Below are positions 39,901 to 51,900 of a stretch of 64,000 nt of DNA, piece by piece. The DNA lies in NCBI GenBank assembly GCA_013396525.1, contig VWYX01001144.1:179645-243644 (forward strand), written 5' to 3'. Positions within the stretch are counted from its first letter, which is position 1, and each line of letters starts with the position of its first letter. A model generated the notes under the pieces. It was not told the DNA's origin, did no database searches, and worked only from the letters and a program-made list of their open reading frames with translations. The stretch is from Chaetorhynchus papuensis. Taxonomy: Eukaryota > Chordata > Aves > Passeriformes > Rhipiduridae. The position numbers and the translations under genes were made by a program.

Positions 39901-42900
39901 GCAGCAGCTTATAACTGCTCCACTCTGAAATATTAAAGGTGCTCTCTTTTAAAGCTTAGAGCAGGTTCCTGATACCACTTGGAGTTGTGTGTTGCACCTG
40001 CATTGCTGGTACATGTGCAGTGATGGTTCTGTGTGACTCCTCTTGCTTTACCTGGTGGTGAATGCAGATGGAACTGGACGCTGTTGGGTTTTTTTTCTAG
40101 GTACCATATTTGATTTTTCTGGTTGCTGCCAAACGTCTGATACTTGTTTGCACACTGCCCTCATCAAAGCAGTGCACAGCACTAGCAGGATGGTTACAGA
40201 GCTGTTCTGGTTCCAAGCACTGCAGCTGAACTAATTAGAACATTTCTTAAATGCCACCTATTTTTTCTCCCTTCCACTTTGGTCACATACTCGTATTTTG
40301 TTGGCTGATACCATGGGTTTGGATAAATTTGTGGGAACCAAAGCTTTTCTTCCCAGTTAGAATGTGAAGTGCTGGTGACTGTGTATTGCCAGACGTGGGA
40401 AACCATGGACCAGCACGCTCTGACTAGAAATGACTGCCTGATACTCGTTCCTGCTTGTATTTTCTGGTGATTTGTCTTGTTTTGGATACACAACACCTAC
40501 AGACTCCAGGGGTGCTGCAGGTCTGTCCCGGTCAGGTCTCCACTCACCCCAGCTATTTTGACCATGGAATAGAAATCACCTCCTGCTCCACAAGGGGCCA
40601 GAAGGAGAACCTGGGGGCAGCTCCAGGAGCTTTAGTTGCCCTCCTGAATTCAGGCAAGGTGGAGTTGGCTGAGCAGCTGTTCTTGAGGCTGGCTGGGTGT
40701 TATCTTTGTAGTAAGTGGTAAAAATTACTGGATTAAATGCCAACTGACACCGATGGCTGCCAGTTAGTTCAGTAGAGGAGGAGAAAGCTCATGTGAGAGC
40801 TCCCTTGTAACCATTTGTGTCCTTGGGCCCATCTGGGTGTCAAGCTGCCTTTCTAACCGGTGCACATGTACAAGGAAGAGGTAGTTCAGGGGTTTTTTTT
40901 GTCTGGCTTGACCTCGTTCTGTCATGTAGCCTCCCCTACCTGCCAGACAGGGAGCAGGGAGGTGGATACAGCACTGCCTCGTGTACTAAACACCCTCATG
41001 TTGCTGTCAGTCACGGGAGCTCCTCTGGGGCAGGAATTTGCTGGAGCTCCTGAGCTGTCTCCTGCCTGTCCCACACGTTCCCTCTTTGGCCCAGGCAGTG
41101 ATGGGGAGTGTATGCCCCTTGGAGAAGTGCTCATCTCCTTCTGCTGTTGCTTCCACAGGAATTTCCCCTTTTTTCTGTTGTTTGGGAGCTTTTGGAAGCA
41201 GCTGGTTGGAGCACTGACTTTGTGTTTGCTTTGCATCCTGTTCCCTGACACTTGCTCTCCCTCCCCATGTGATCCCATCAAGTGCAGCTCCCGTGCTGCA
41301 GCTTTCACACTGATAATGCACAGGAACCATTTCTGGGCTGCTGGGTTGTGGTGACAGGGTGGCAGTGGGAGCCCTGGCTGGAGCCCCAGCCCTGTGGGGA
41401 GGGCAGAGATCCCTCGCCAGCTCCAGGCGTGTGTTGGGCTTCTCCCTGTGGAAGTGATCGCTGAAATTTGGTGAAGAACTTGATGATCAGACAGGCTTTT
41501 GTCTTTTTTCTTTCGGGGTATAAGGATTTCTTGAAGTGACCTCTGTCAGTGCCAGCTGTTGGTACTGTGGAACTGCAGCAGGGCTGGAGTTCTGTACAAG
41601 CCAATTCATGCACGTTTATGTTGTTCCTTTTACCTGTGCTTTAAAGGCTTCCTGTGAAAGTTTGAAAAGTATGACTTCACTTTCATGACAGCTGATGTAT
41701 TAAATGACATCTTGAATCTGTAGTCAGACAACCAATTTCATTTGAAATAGAACTGAAAAGCAGTGACAAGCACATGTTTTGTGAGTGGAATTAAAGATAA
41801 GACGCTTTAGTTCATCGGACATATTTTTAATATGAAATTATTTTTGGCTAGATCGATTTTTTTTTAAAATAAAATTATCATTTATTTTCTGAATCCCCAG
41901 AAAAGCCCCTCCCTGCCCTTTGCAGCACTGTCCCGGGATGGTGCTGCTGTGACCACGCTGCCGTGAGCAGGGCAGGAGCTCCCGGTGACAATAATCTTGT
42001 TTTCTTTTGTGCACAAAGACTTTCCAAAATTCCCTTGATCCCCATGCGGTGTTTGTGTGCTGTCACTGCTGGCAGTGCTGCTGGCTTTGTCTGGTTCCCC
42101 AAATTCCTGGGAATCCCCGGGAGGGCTGAGGTGACAGCAGTGGGGTGATGTTCCCCCGGGAGGTGTTGGATCTCCACTGGGGGCTGTGCCGGTGCTCCCG
42201 GGGTTTGGGGTTATGAGAGGACCTGGGATGGGATGGGATGGGATGGGATGGGATGGGATGGGATGGGATGGGATGGGATGGAAGGGCTGGCGTGACTCGG
42301 GCAGCTGCCAGCAGGGAACAGAGAGCTGGGATCCAGCGGGATCGCTCGGGTTTCTGCTCGGCAGCTGATGGATGACATCAGCTGCTGGTGGAGGGACAAC
42401 AGAGCACAGCCCTGCAGGGTTGGTGGGGTGGCAAAGTAGGAGAGGTGTGAGGAGGTGGGATTGCTCCTCACAGAATCATTTCTAATGTTCCTCTAATTCA
42501 CCTCTTGATTTTGTGTTGGTGCTGTACAGATGCAACTTTTTTCCATTTAAGACTGGGACAACAGAACTTAATTAAAACAAAACCCTCTGAAAATTAAATC
42601 TGTCTAGAAGCTTTACACAAAACTAAACTGCAGCAGTCTCTGTGCTGCATGGGGGAACCCATCACCTTATTGAGCCCCATGAGACCCCTCCGTGTCCCAG
42701 CCCGCCCTAGCACATCAGGAGCTGCTCAGTGGATTTTTCCAGCTCTCCAGGGTTTCATTCCCCCTTCCCTCACCACAAGAAGGGTACTGGTAACAGCAGC
42801 CCTGCTGCCAGTGAGCATGGGTGGTTGGTTTGTTCATGGAGCTCCCACGCTGATTTCCCTCTGCCCTTTGGCTCCAGGGCGAGGCCCTGCGGCAGGTGTT

Positions 42901-45900
42901 GGTGAACCGCTACTACGGCAACGTGCGAGCGGCCGGCCGGCGCGAGAGCCTCACCACCTTCGGCAACGGGCCCCTGTCCACCAGCAGCTCCAGCAAGGCT
43001 GGCCCAGGAGGTAGGACACAGAATCCCAGAATCACCAGGTTGGAAGAGACCTTCAAGATCATCGAGTCCATCCCATGACCCAACACCTCACCTAAACCAT
43101 GGCACCGAGTGCCACATCCGATCTCTTTTTAAACGCATCCAGGGATGGTGACTCCACCACCTCCCCAGGCAGATCATTCCAATATTTTATCACTCTTTCT
43201 GTAAAAATCTTTTTCCTAATATCCAACCTAAATTTTCCTTGGCGCAGCTTAAGGCTGTGTCCTCTTGTTCTGTCAGTTGCTGCCTGGAGAAAGAGACCAA
43301 CCCCCCCCTGGCTGCAGCCACCTTTCAGGGAGCTGTAGAGAGTGACAAGGTCACCTCTGAGTCTCCTTTTCTCCAGGCTGAACACCCCCAGCTCCCTCAG
43401 GCATGCTCTGCTCATCCCTGGGGCTGCCCTTGCCGTGCTCCAGGGCTGCGTATTCCTGACAAATCAGCACCTTACAGCTGAAATCAGGATGGTTTTCCCT
43501 CACGGTTCTTCCTCTGAACTCCCAGAAAAAGTAAAACTCTCCCTGTGGATTGTCGCTGTTGCACCATGGGCGGGTAGAGAAACGACACAGAGTTCAGGCT
43601 CAGGATTAAATGGAAGCAAGCGATTTAATAATTTTTCCCGAGGCTTTTATATGTTAGTTCACAAAAGTGTGTTAAATGGCACAAGGTAGTTGGTCCTCTG
43701 GCCATCCACCCCTTGAGGGAATTGGCCAAATTCTAAGATATCCATTCCTAAATATTTTGCTGGTTAGAACCATAACAATCCGACAAAACAACTGCAGGTG
43801 CAAGGAGTTTATAAAACTGTAACATTGTTTTAGATAACCTGCATGGGAAAGACAGAGCTCTCACAGAATGCTGCAGAGGGCTGAAGAAATTCCCTGCTGA
43901 AGCTTTTTCAGTATCCATAACGTGGATGACTGCAGTGGAGAGCAAAATTAAGCAGACAGAGCTCTTTGTACTTTCCAGTCACTGCCTTGGGTTGACTTGA
44001 AGTTTGTGACATTGCTTTGAATAAGTGTACTTAGAAATCCTGATCAATTTAATATTTGCAATAATATCTGAGAAACGTGCCTGTAAGGATGTCAGATTAT
44101 TAACCATGCCTGGAACAAAACCAAGTTTGTGGTATTGCACAGAGATTGTGGGGTAGGATGGGCAAAAATTGCATTTGAAGTCAGCTATACAATGAAGTTT
44201 CTTTAATTTGAGGCCGTTGCTGAAAAAGTCACTGATGGAACCGCAGAATGGGTTGGGTTGGAAGACGCCTTAAAACTCATCCTGTTCCAACCCCTGCCAT
44301 GAGCAGGGACACCTTCCTCTACCCCAGGTTGCTCCAAGCCCTGTCCAGCCTGGCTTTGCCATCCCCGTGGGGTCAGTGCCAACCTGTTTCTCATGATCCC
44401 CTTTATAGGAGGAAGCTCCGGGTCGAGCTCCATGAGCCGAGGGGAGATGAGCCTGGCAGATGTCCAGTGCCACCTGGATAAAGAAGGTGCTTCCAACCTG
44501 GTCATAGATCTCATCATGAATGCCACCAGTGACAGAGTCTTCCACGAGAGCATCCTGCTGGCCATTGCCCTGCTGGAAGGTGGGAACACCACCATACAGG
44601 TAGGGAAATGGAAAACTCCGTCTTGGGACTGAACCGTGCCGGGAAGGGAAATGTTTCTATGGAATCCAGGAAGTTTGAGAGGGTTAAGGAGGTGGGAGGG
44701 GAAGTGACTGGATGATCTTTGACCTGCAGTTAAGGGAAATATTAGTGTCTGCCATGCAAAAGGGAATTTATTAAATGTTTGCATGGGCACTGGGTAATTG
44801 AGGTGTTTTCCCAGGGCAATATAGAGGAATGTATAATAAAACAGATTTGCAGGTAAGTTATTGACTGCTCTTACAAATAACTTAAGCAACTGCAACGTGC
44901 TCAGAGACTTTTACAATGAGCTGTGAAATTTCAGACTGGCATTTGAAATAAGTGTATGGTAAACTCCAGACCACCACTGTTCTCCTGCAATCTCACTGTT
45001 CTTCCCTTCCATGTTTTCCATGAGGATTAGATTCCCCTAAATGAAGATTGTCCCTGGTGTGGATTAATGAACACACACCAACAAGCTCTTACGTTCTTCC
45101 AAATGGAAAGTAAAACCTTATTCCAGCAAAACTTGCATACAAAGATGATTGAATGTGTGATGTCTTACTCTTCTGGCTCTGCATGTGGTGTGTTTGCAGC
45201 CTGTCTGTGGGGTTGGGTCCTGACCAGTTATAACTGATTGTTGTGGTTAAAGCACACCCTGGATCCCTACAGCAGCACCTCCTGTGGCCATGCAAGCTTC
45301 CCTTGAGAGGACAGGGAATGTCTCTGGGCTCCTTCCCTCTATAATCAGTACCCTCATTATTCCCCTGTGTGTAAGCTCTGGAATGAAACTTCTGTGCAAA
45401 AGACAAAGTGGGAATGGAGTGCTGAAAGTCCTGTGTCACCTTAAACTGCAGTGACAGGATTAACATTCCTGGGGGACAGTCACTCCTTTAAATTTCCTGC
45501 TCTTCTCTAATGTAAAGGAAGCTGAGCTTTCATCTTTACAGCTCTCAGGGAGCCTCAGGTAACCTCGCACTGTCATGCTGGAAGGAAAAACAAACTCTGC
45601 ACCAGCCTGACGTGGAGAGATCCTTTGCTTGTGCTGGACCCCAGTGCTAAAGGATTGAGCGAAGTCACTTCCCACTGTGCACAAATGCGTGTTGGAAGCA
45701 GATTCCTTAGCTCACCCAGTGGAAACCAACAGGAAAATCTGCAGTCCATCTCCAAAGACACTTTCTTTGGCCAGAAGGGAGATGGTTTCGTTTTCATTTG
45801 CTGTCTGAAACCGGGAGCTGGGAGGCTGTGGAATAACCCTGCAGTCAGGAATGATGGATGGCTCTCAGGGCAGTGGCGCTTCCGCCCCGCGCCGTGCACT

Positions 45901-48900
45901 CCTGCCGGGTCCTGCTGCACTCCAGCCTCTACAGACGTGCTTCCACAGCCCAGAGTGGTTATTTTCCACCCTTTCCCTCTCAGGAGTAAGGGCTTGGCAG
46001 GTGTCTGTAGGACTCCAGGCAGCCAGCAGTCCCCGGGTGTGTGAGCGTGCTCTGGCGGGACGGGCTGGGAGGGGGCTCCGCTGGAGTGTGGGCTGCTTTT
46101 AAGTACAGAATGTTTTAGGAACCAAATGCCTTGTGATGCCTACAGCTAATGCTGTGAGCTCTGAGGGCTCGGACACACCCAGCAGCTCTTACTCATGCAT
46201 GCAAAGCTCCAATGGGAAGTTATTGAAAATATCCCGTGGAGCGGTTGGGACGTGGATATTCCATGCTAGAACACTCCATGGTCTTCGTGGCAACAAAGGA
46301 GCTAAAAAGGCAAAACAGGAGCATAATCAGTGCACAGACATGGTCTGTGGCTTTCCTCCACATTGGTTAAACTGGTGGGGGGCGGGAGAGGGATTTCTGG
46401 TGCCTTGCAGCAGCTCCAGCACACGGGGGCCCATGGGACATTGGTGGTGGCAGTGGGGGACAGCACGTCCTCAGCACTCTGAGCTTCAGAAGGGCTTTGG
46501 AGAGCCAAGGCAGTAGAACTCAGTGGGGAAAACACCAACCACGAAGCTTAACTCCTGGGAGAACAGCTGGCTCCATGCTGGGAATCAAAGCGAAGGTGGA
46601 GGCTTGCTCTTTAGTAAAATCATCAGTTCAGGGCTGTATCTCCCAGGGTTAATTGCTGAGTGATGTGATGGCCAAGTTAAACTGGTATCCTGAGACAGTG
46701 AACTCCTGTAATCAAGCTTTGCTGTCTCCACGTAGGAAGAATGGCTCAAAATGCAGGGGGCCCTGGCTGCAGCCCAGCTGTTCAGGAGAGCTGTGTGGGT
46801 TCTTGCTAATCTGCAGAGCTGATGGGTTTTGTACAGCAGCCTTTGGCTATGACACAGTGAAGATTTACTGAGAGCAGCAAAGTGATGGTCTCCCCTTAGC
46901 AGGAATTCATTTTTACAAAACTCTCTGCAAAATCTGGCTGCTTATGGGACCTAGGTGCACTTAGAAAAATGAACCAAATGCTTTCCTTGTGTTTTATCCC
47001 AATCTTTCTCTAATCTGTGTTCTTTTGGTAAATTTTGCAGAGTGGGTAGGTAGGGCTTGGCCACCTCTGCAACCTCAGAGTGGATTTTCTGCAGTTATTC
47101 TGCAATTTCCAGTAAGTGCCAGACTAATAACTGTGTTCATTTTGCATCAGATGCATTTGTCATTGGGAAAGATGACCTAGCCAAACCAGCCAGCTTTGTC
47201 TTTGAGGTCTAACAGAGTTTATCTTCATTTCACAATTTTTTTTTGGCTATTATAAGCAGCTTTTGTTTGATAGTGTTCCAGACAAGTTTGTTCTGTGCTC
47301 GGTTTGAATAATTCCTACTGAACTTCACTTGCCTCTGTCTGCAGGCCTTTGAGAATAGGAAAGTGGTGGGATAGGGACGGGTTATGTAAAAAAGGCTCTT
47401 TGGCAGCAAAGCCAGAAACGTGTCACCCCTGCATGTCATTTTCTTAACTCCGGGTTTTCACACGGGAAATTGATTCAGCCTGAAGTGAAGCAGAAGGTTT
47501 GTACCAGCACTCAGGAACTTGCACATGATGATTGTAATACGGTTAATAATGGGAGTTCCTGGGTAACTCCCATGAGCTTCAGTGGGAGAGCAGATCCCCG
47601 TGATGCTGGGAAGGGATAACTGGAATAGGTGTTGCTGTTTCCTTAGGTACAGGCAGGGCCAATATTAAGGGTAGGCAAAGTAGGTGGTTGCCAACCCCAG
47701 CAGAAAAGCAAATCTCGAAATGTTCTTTATTGTAATTGGCAGGAGGGATTTTTATGGTATTGTTAAGAAAATGAATGTGGGGGAGAAGCAGGACAGGAGA
47801 AGACTCTCCTGGTTCACCTCAGGAAGGAGGCTGGGCTGGTGGTGTGTGGCACAGTGAATCCCACACTGCTCAGTGCTCTGCTGCAGGGGTGCATGAGGAT
47901 GTGGCAAATGAGCTCTTCTGGGAAGGTCTTTGCCCGCTTCCAGCTCTCTGGGTAGAAACTTCCTGGGGTTTAGCTTGTGGAATTAACTCAGCAGCACTGT
48001 CAGGTTCTTTGGTAGCAGGGTGGTGGTGACCTCGTGGCAGCTGTGCCCGGTGAGCTCGTCGCTCCGGCTCGGCGGGAGCCCTGGGTTTCAGTGGGAAGCC
48101 TGCCCTCGTTTGCCCGGAGACAGAAGCAGAGGTGGAACCATGGGGTCAGCACCAGACAACAAATTAACTTGACAAATGCTGCAACTCCCTGAGCTGCAAA
48201 TTACATCAACCCCTTTATTAATTTATATAACCCTGAGCATCCCCCAGGGGAGCGCTGGCTCAGCGGCTCTGAGCAGCCCTGGGGGTGCCCCATGCTCTTC
48301 TCCGGAGGGTGAGGCCTGAGCCTGCCCTGCTCCCCGGGTGCCAGTGCCTGGCTGCTGTCCTGCTGCTGCCTTGGGCTCCCTGGTGCTTCCTTGGGCTCCC
48401 TTCTCCAGAGCAAGGAATGCTCTGGTGGGTGCTGGTGCTCGTGGGCACTCGGAGCTGCGTCTCCTTGGGAAGGGAGGAACGCTCGGTCCCTTCCCACACA
48501 CGTGGCAGCACGGCCAGGCTCTCCTCTGGTGCAGCAACCTTGGCACATGAGTGACAGTGCAGGAAATTGCCGAGGACTTGTCCTGCAACGCTCGTCTCTC
48601 CTCTGCTCAGTAAAAATTCCGTGTGCCGTTCCTCTGCCTCACCTCCGCCACGGTTCGGGTTTCCTCGGTCGGTCGGTGGAAGTTAATGGCAAGTAAAGTC
48701 CCTTACATAACACCTCTCCATGGAGACTCTGCTCCTTTAATTAGGGATCTTCTCAAAAGTCAGCTTGCGTGACAAATTACCCACACGCACATGTTGGTGC
48801 TTTCAGCAGGGGAAGGTAAAATGAGGTTGATGACATTGGGTGTTTGAGGCAGTTTTTAAGTGCTGCCCCAAGGTGACACAATGCACGCCTGCCACTTCAG

Positions 48901-51900
48901 AGACTGCCGGTGCCTTTGTTCCCCTTTGTCCACTGTTGTCCCCTGGGTGGGCTGCAGACACAGAGGATGGGGGTGATGGGCACAAAAGGAAGGGGTGATT
49001 ATTTTTCAGGAAAGAAGTGGGATTTGCTCCTGGCTTTAAGGCATCTGAACAGAGCTGCTGCTCTTGTGCAGAGGATGATGATGATGGGATGTGCTGCACA
49101 GCCCCCTGTCCCCCAGCAGCTGAGAGTGGGATGAGGGCCAGGGGCCACCCCAGCTCGAGACAGGTGGTGAACTGGAGAGTTGTGCCTCCATCAGCATGGC
49201 AAGAGCGGATCCATGTCGTGGAATGGTGGCTTGGAGCTCACCAGGAGTGTGTGAGGCTCCTTTGACATGTGACTGTACAAAAAGCTTGTGGCTTTGAGCT
49301 GTTTGAACTTCCAGGGCTGTTGGCTGAGCTTCCCCAGAGGATCCATGTGCCCTCCCTTGAGTGCTCTGTGGGGCTGGGGGCTGTGGCCGTGCTGCCTGTG
49401 GAACAGGTGCCATGGATACAGAAATCCCAGCAGCCTCCTCCTCATCAGTCAGGTTTGGTAGGAAATTCTGGCCTGGACTCACACAACTCTCCCATCCCAA
49501 CCCAGTCTTGCTCCACATTCGGACTCAGCTGACATTTCTCAACATTTTTCCTCATGTGTTGCCACCAGAGAGGAAACCCCACCAGGGTGAATTGTGGTCT
49601 CCTTTTCTGTGCCTCAGACTGTCCAGGGATGATTGATAGTTATTTCATAATTGCAGGATTGATGCACAGAAGGAATTGAATCTAGAGCTATCCAGTTCTT
49701 TGTGGTTTTGGCACTTGGGAGACCCAGGGAAGCCCACTGAGCTGGGGGGTACCAGCCACTGGTGCCCTTGGGTTGGAGAGAGCAGAGACTTCAAGGCAGA
49801 TTTATGTCCTCGAGCTCATTGTAGCATTGGCTGTGAAATACTGTGGCCAAAATGTCCTGTTTGGTTGCAGGAACACTTTGTTTCTTTTCTTATGTGGCTG
49901 CGACTGCCCTGCAAAATGAGGGGAAAACTCTGCAAAACATTACAGGAGTACTGGTGGGATAAAATGTAGGCTTAGTGACACAATAGTGCTTTAATTTGTG
50001 GTTTGGACTTTTAAAATCAGTTTTATTTCTTGCAAGATTTGCAGCAGTCACAGATGTCAGTGAGCACAGACAATTGTGTGTGATGGCAGAGGCTTCAGAG
50101 GCAAGAATGTCTTTGGGTCACTAAACTTCTGTAAATAGCACTAGAGAACTTCTGATCATTGATAAAACAAGTCTTAAATTTTTTTTGTTTCTAACAGGCA
50201 GAATTCTTTGATGCAGGATGTTATATCTTTTTTTCTTCATTGTTTTAATGATAACCTGTTTAGGAGACGAAAGCACAGCCAGCAAACTCTTGGCATGTGT
50301 TAAACAATCACCTGTGCTTTCACTGTTTTAATTGTGTTTTTCCTCAAGGTAAAATACACCTTTTTTTTTTTTTTTTTTTTTACATTCTGAGTATGTTGCA
50401 AACATGACATCAAAAAAAAACATTGATAAGGACCTGCATTATCAAATGTGGGCAGGGATCTTGTCCTTTTGTGAAAGAGCCCTCTCTGAAAGGGAACCTT
50501 GTGCAAATCCTGGCCTCCTTGACTGTGCAGTTGCCTTCCAAGGAAGGCACAGCACCTGCAGCAGCCACGAGGAAACCTCTGTCCTGATGCTGTGCTGCTG
50601 CACAGCCCGTGAGGAGACTGGGCTGCCAAGCCTGTAGGAGCACACCCATCTCCTCAGAGTGTATTTTAATGCATTTAGCACGGTGAAGTCTCAGTGTCCC
50701 ACGTTCAGAACAGCCCAGCCCCACTGATGATGCACTGGGAGGGATCCTTCCTGCAGGGGAGATTCCATTTTCATCCAGGGCACTGGGATGCAAGGGCGAG
50801 ACTGAGGGTGGCTGAGGTGAGATGGTACCGATGCCACCTCAGCTTTCCACCTGAGCTGCAGCTCCTGCTGCTTTCTGAGGTGTGTTTGGGCCATCAGTAT
50901 TCTTGCAGCAGAACATCTTCCAGTCTTTTTTCCCAAAGGGAAGTTTTCTGCTGGATTTTGAGGCTCCAGTCTGTGTGGGTGAGCAGTGTAGGTGGAAAAA
51001 AAGGAGAAGAGGCACTACACAGGGCTCAGCTGTGTCTTGGTGGCCTTGTGCCATTCTTGGTTGGGTACCACCTCCTCTGTGGCAATCCTCTCAGCATTCC
51101 ACTGGGATCCTGGTCCTGCAAGGAGCAGGGAGGGAAATCAGTAATCCTCCCAACTCCTCTCCATGGGATCCAGGTCCAACACAAACTTTCAAGACGATCC
51201 CTAGCAGGATTAAAGTCCTCCCCGAGCAGGCAGAGGCAAAGCTATTCAGCAAAACAAGGTCATGCTGCCTTTTTTTTTTTTTGGTAAGCACAGGAATCAA
51301 CAAAGCACTGTTATATAACTTCTATTTATATCCCACTTGCTCACTAGCTGCAGGCACACAAGAGTAGCTGAGAAGGGAATTTAATGAGCTCTCAGGGCTT
51401 GCTCACCTTCCAGAGCGGGTAGGAGCCAGCTTGTTTTTGAAGTGCGTCAGCAAATGAAACTGGTGGTGGGTGGGTGGTTTGGGTAGGTGGACTGACTTGT
51501 TGCTATGGTTTTCTTTAATTCCTCTGTCTCTCAAGAAGATCTTACACTTTTATTTTTTTTCTTCTGGGGAGTCTGCAGACTTCCTTGTTTCTCACACCTA
51601 CGCAGCGCTCACCAGTTCGGTGGGGAAGTGGGATCCAGGCTCCTGCCATGGGGAATGGGATCCCTGCTCCTGCCATGGGGAATGGGATCCCTGCTCCTGC
51701 CGTGGGGAATGGGATCCAGGCTCCTGCCATGGGGAATGGGATCCAGGCTCCTGTCATGGGGAATGGGATCTGTTCTCCTGCCATGGGGAATGGGATCCCT
51801 GCTCCTGCCATGGGGAATGGGATCTGTTCTCATGTCCTGGGGAATGGGATCCAGGCTCCTGCCCTGGGGAATGGGATCCAGGCTCCTGCCCTGGGGAATG

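Larger units (their letters stand above)
43011..44408 (+). other. ITPR1: ITPR1 intron packed with mobile elements
   Basis: A 1.4-kb intron with a CR1 at its 5' edge (43018-43450), an LTR-like segment (about 43551-43800) and a CR1 at its 3' edge (44238-44375). The part 43800-44230 shows nothing recognisable. Confidence 0.87.

Noticed and set aside
48110..48260. LTR-like AT box (minus strand TTATATAAATTAATAAAGG)
   Set aside because: A TATA-like and AATAAA-like word occur together, but there is no terminal TG/CA pair, target duplication or second copy in the window.
48716..48732. RFX-like palindrome CTCTCCATGGAGAC
   Set aside because: Short palindromes are common by chance and the X-box half-sites are imperfect.
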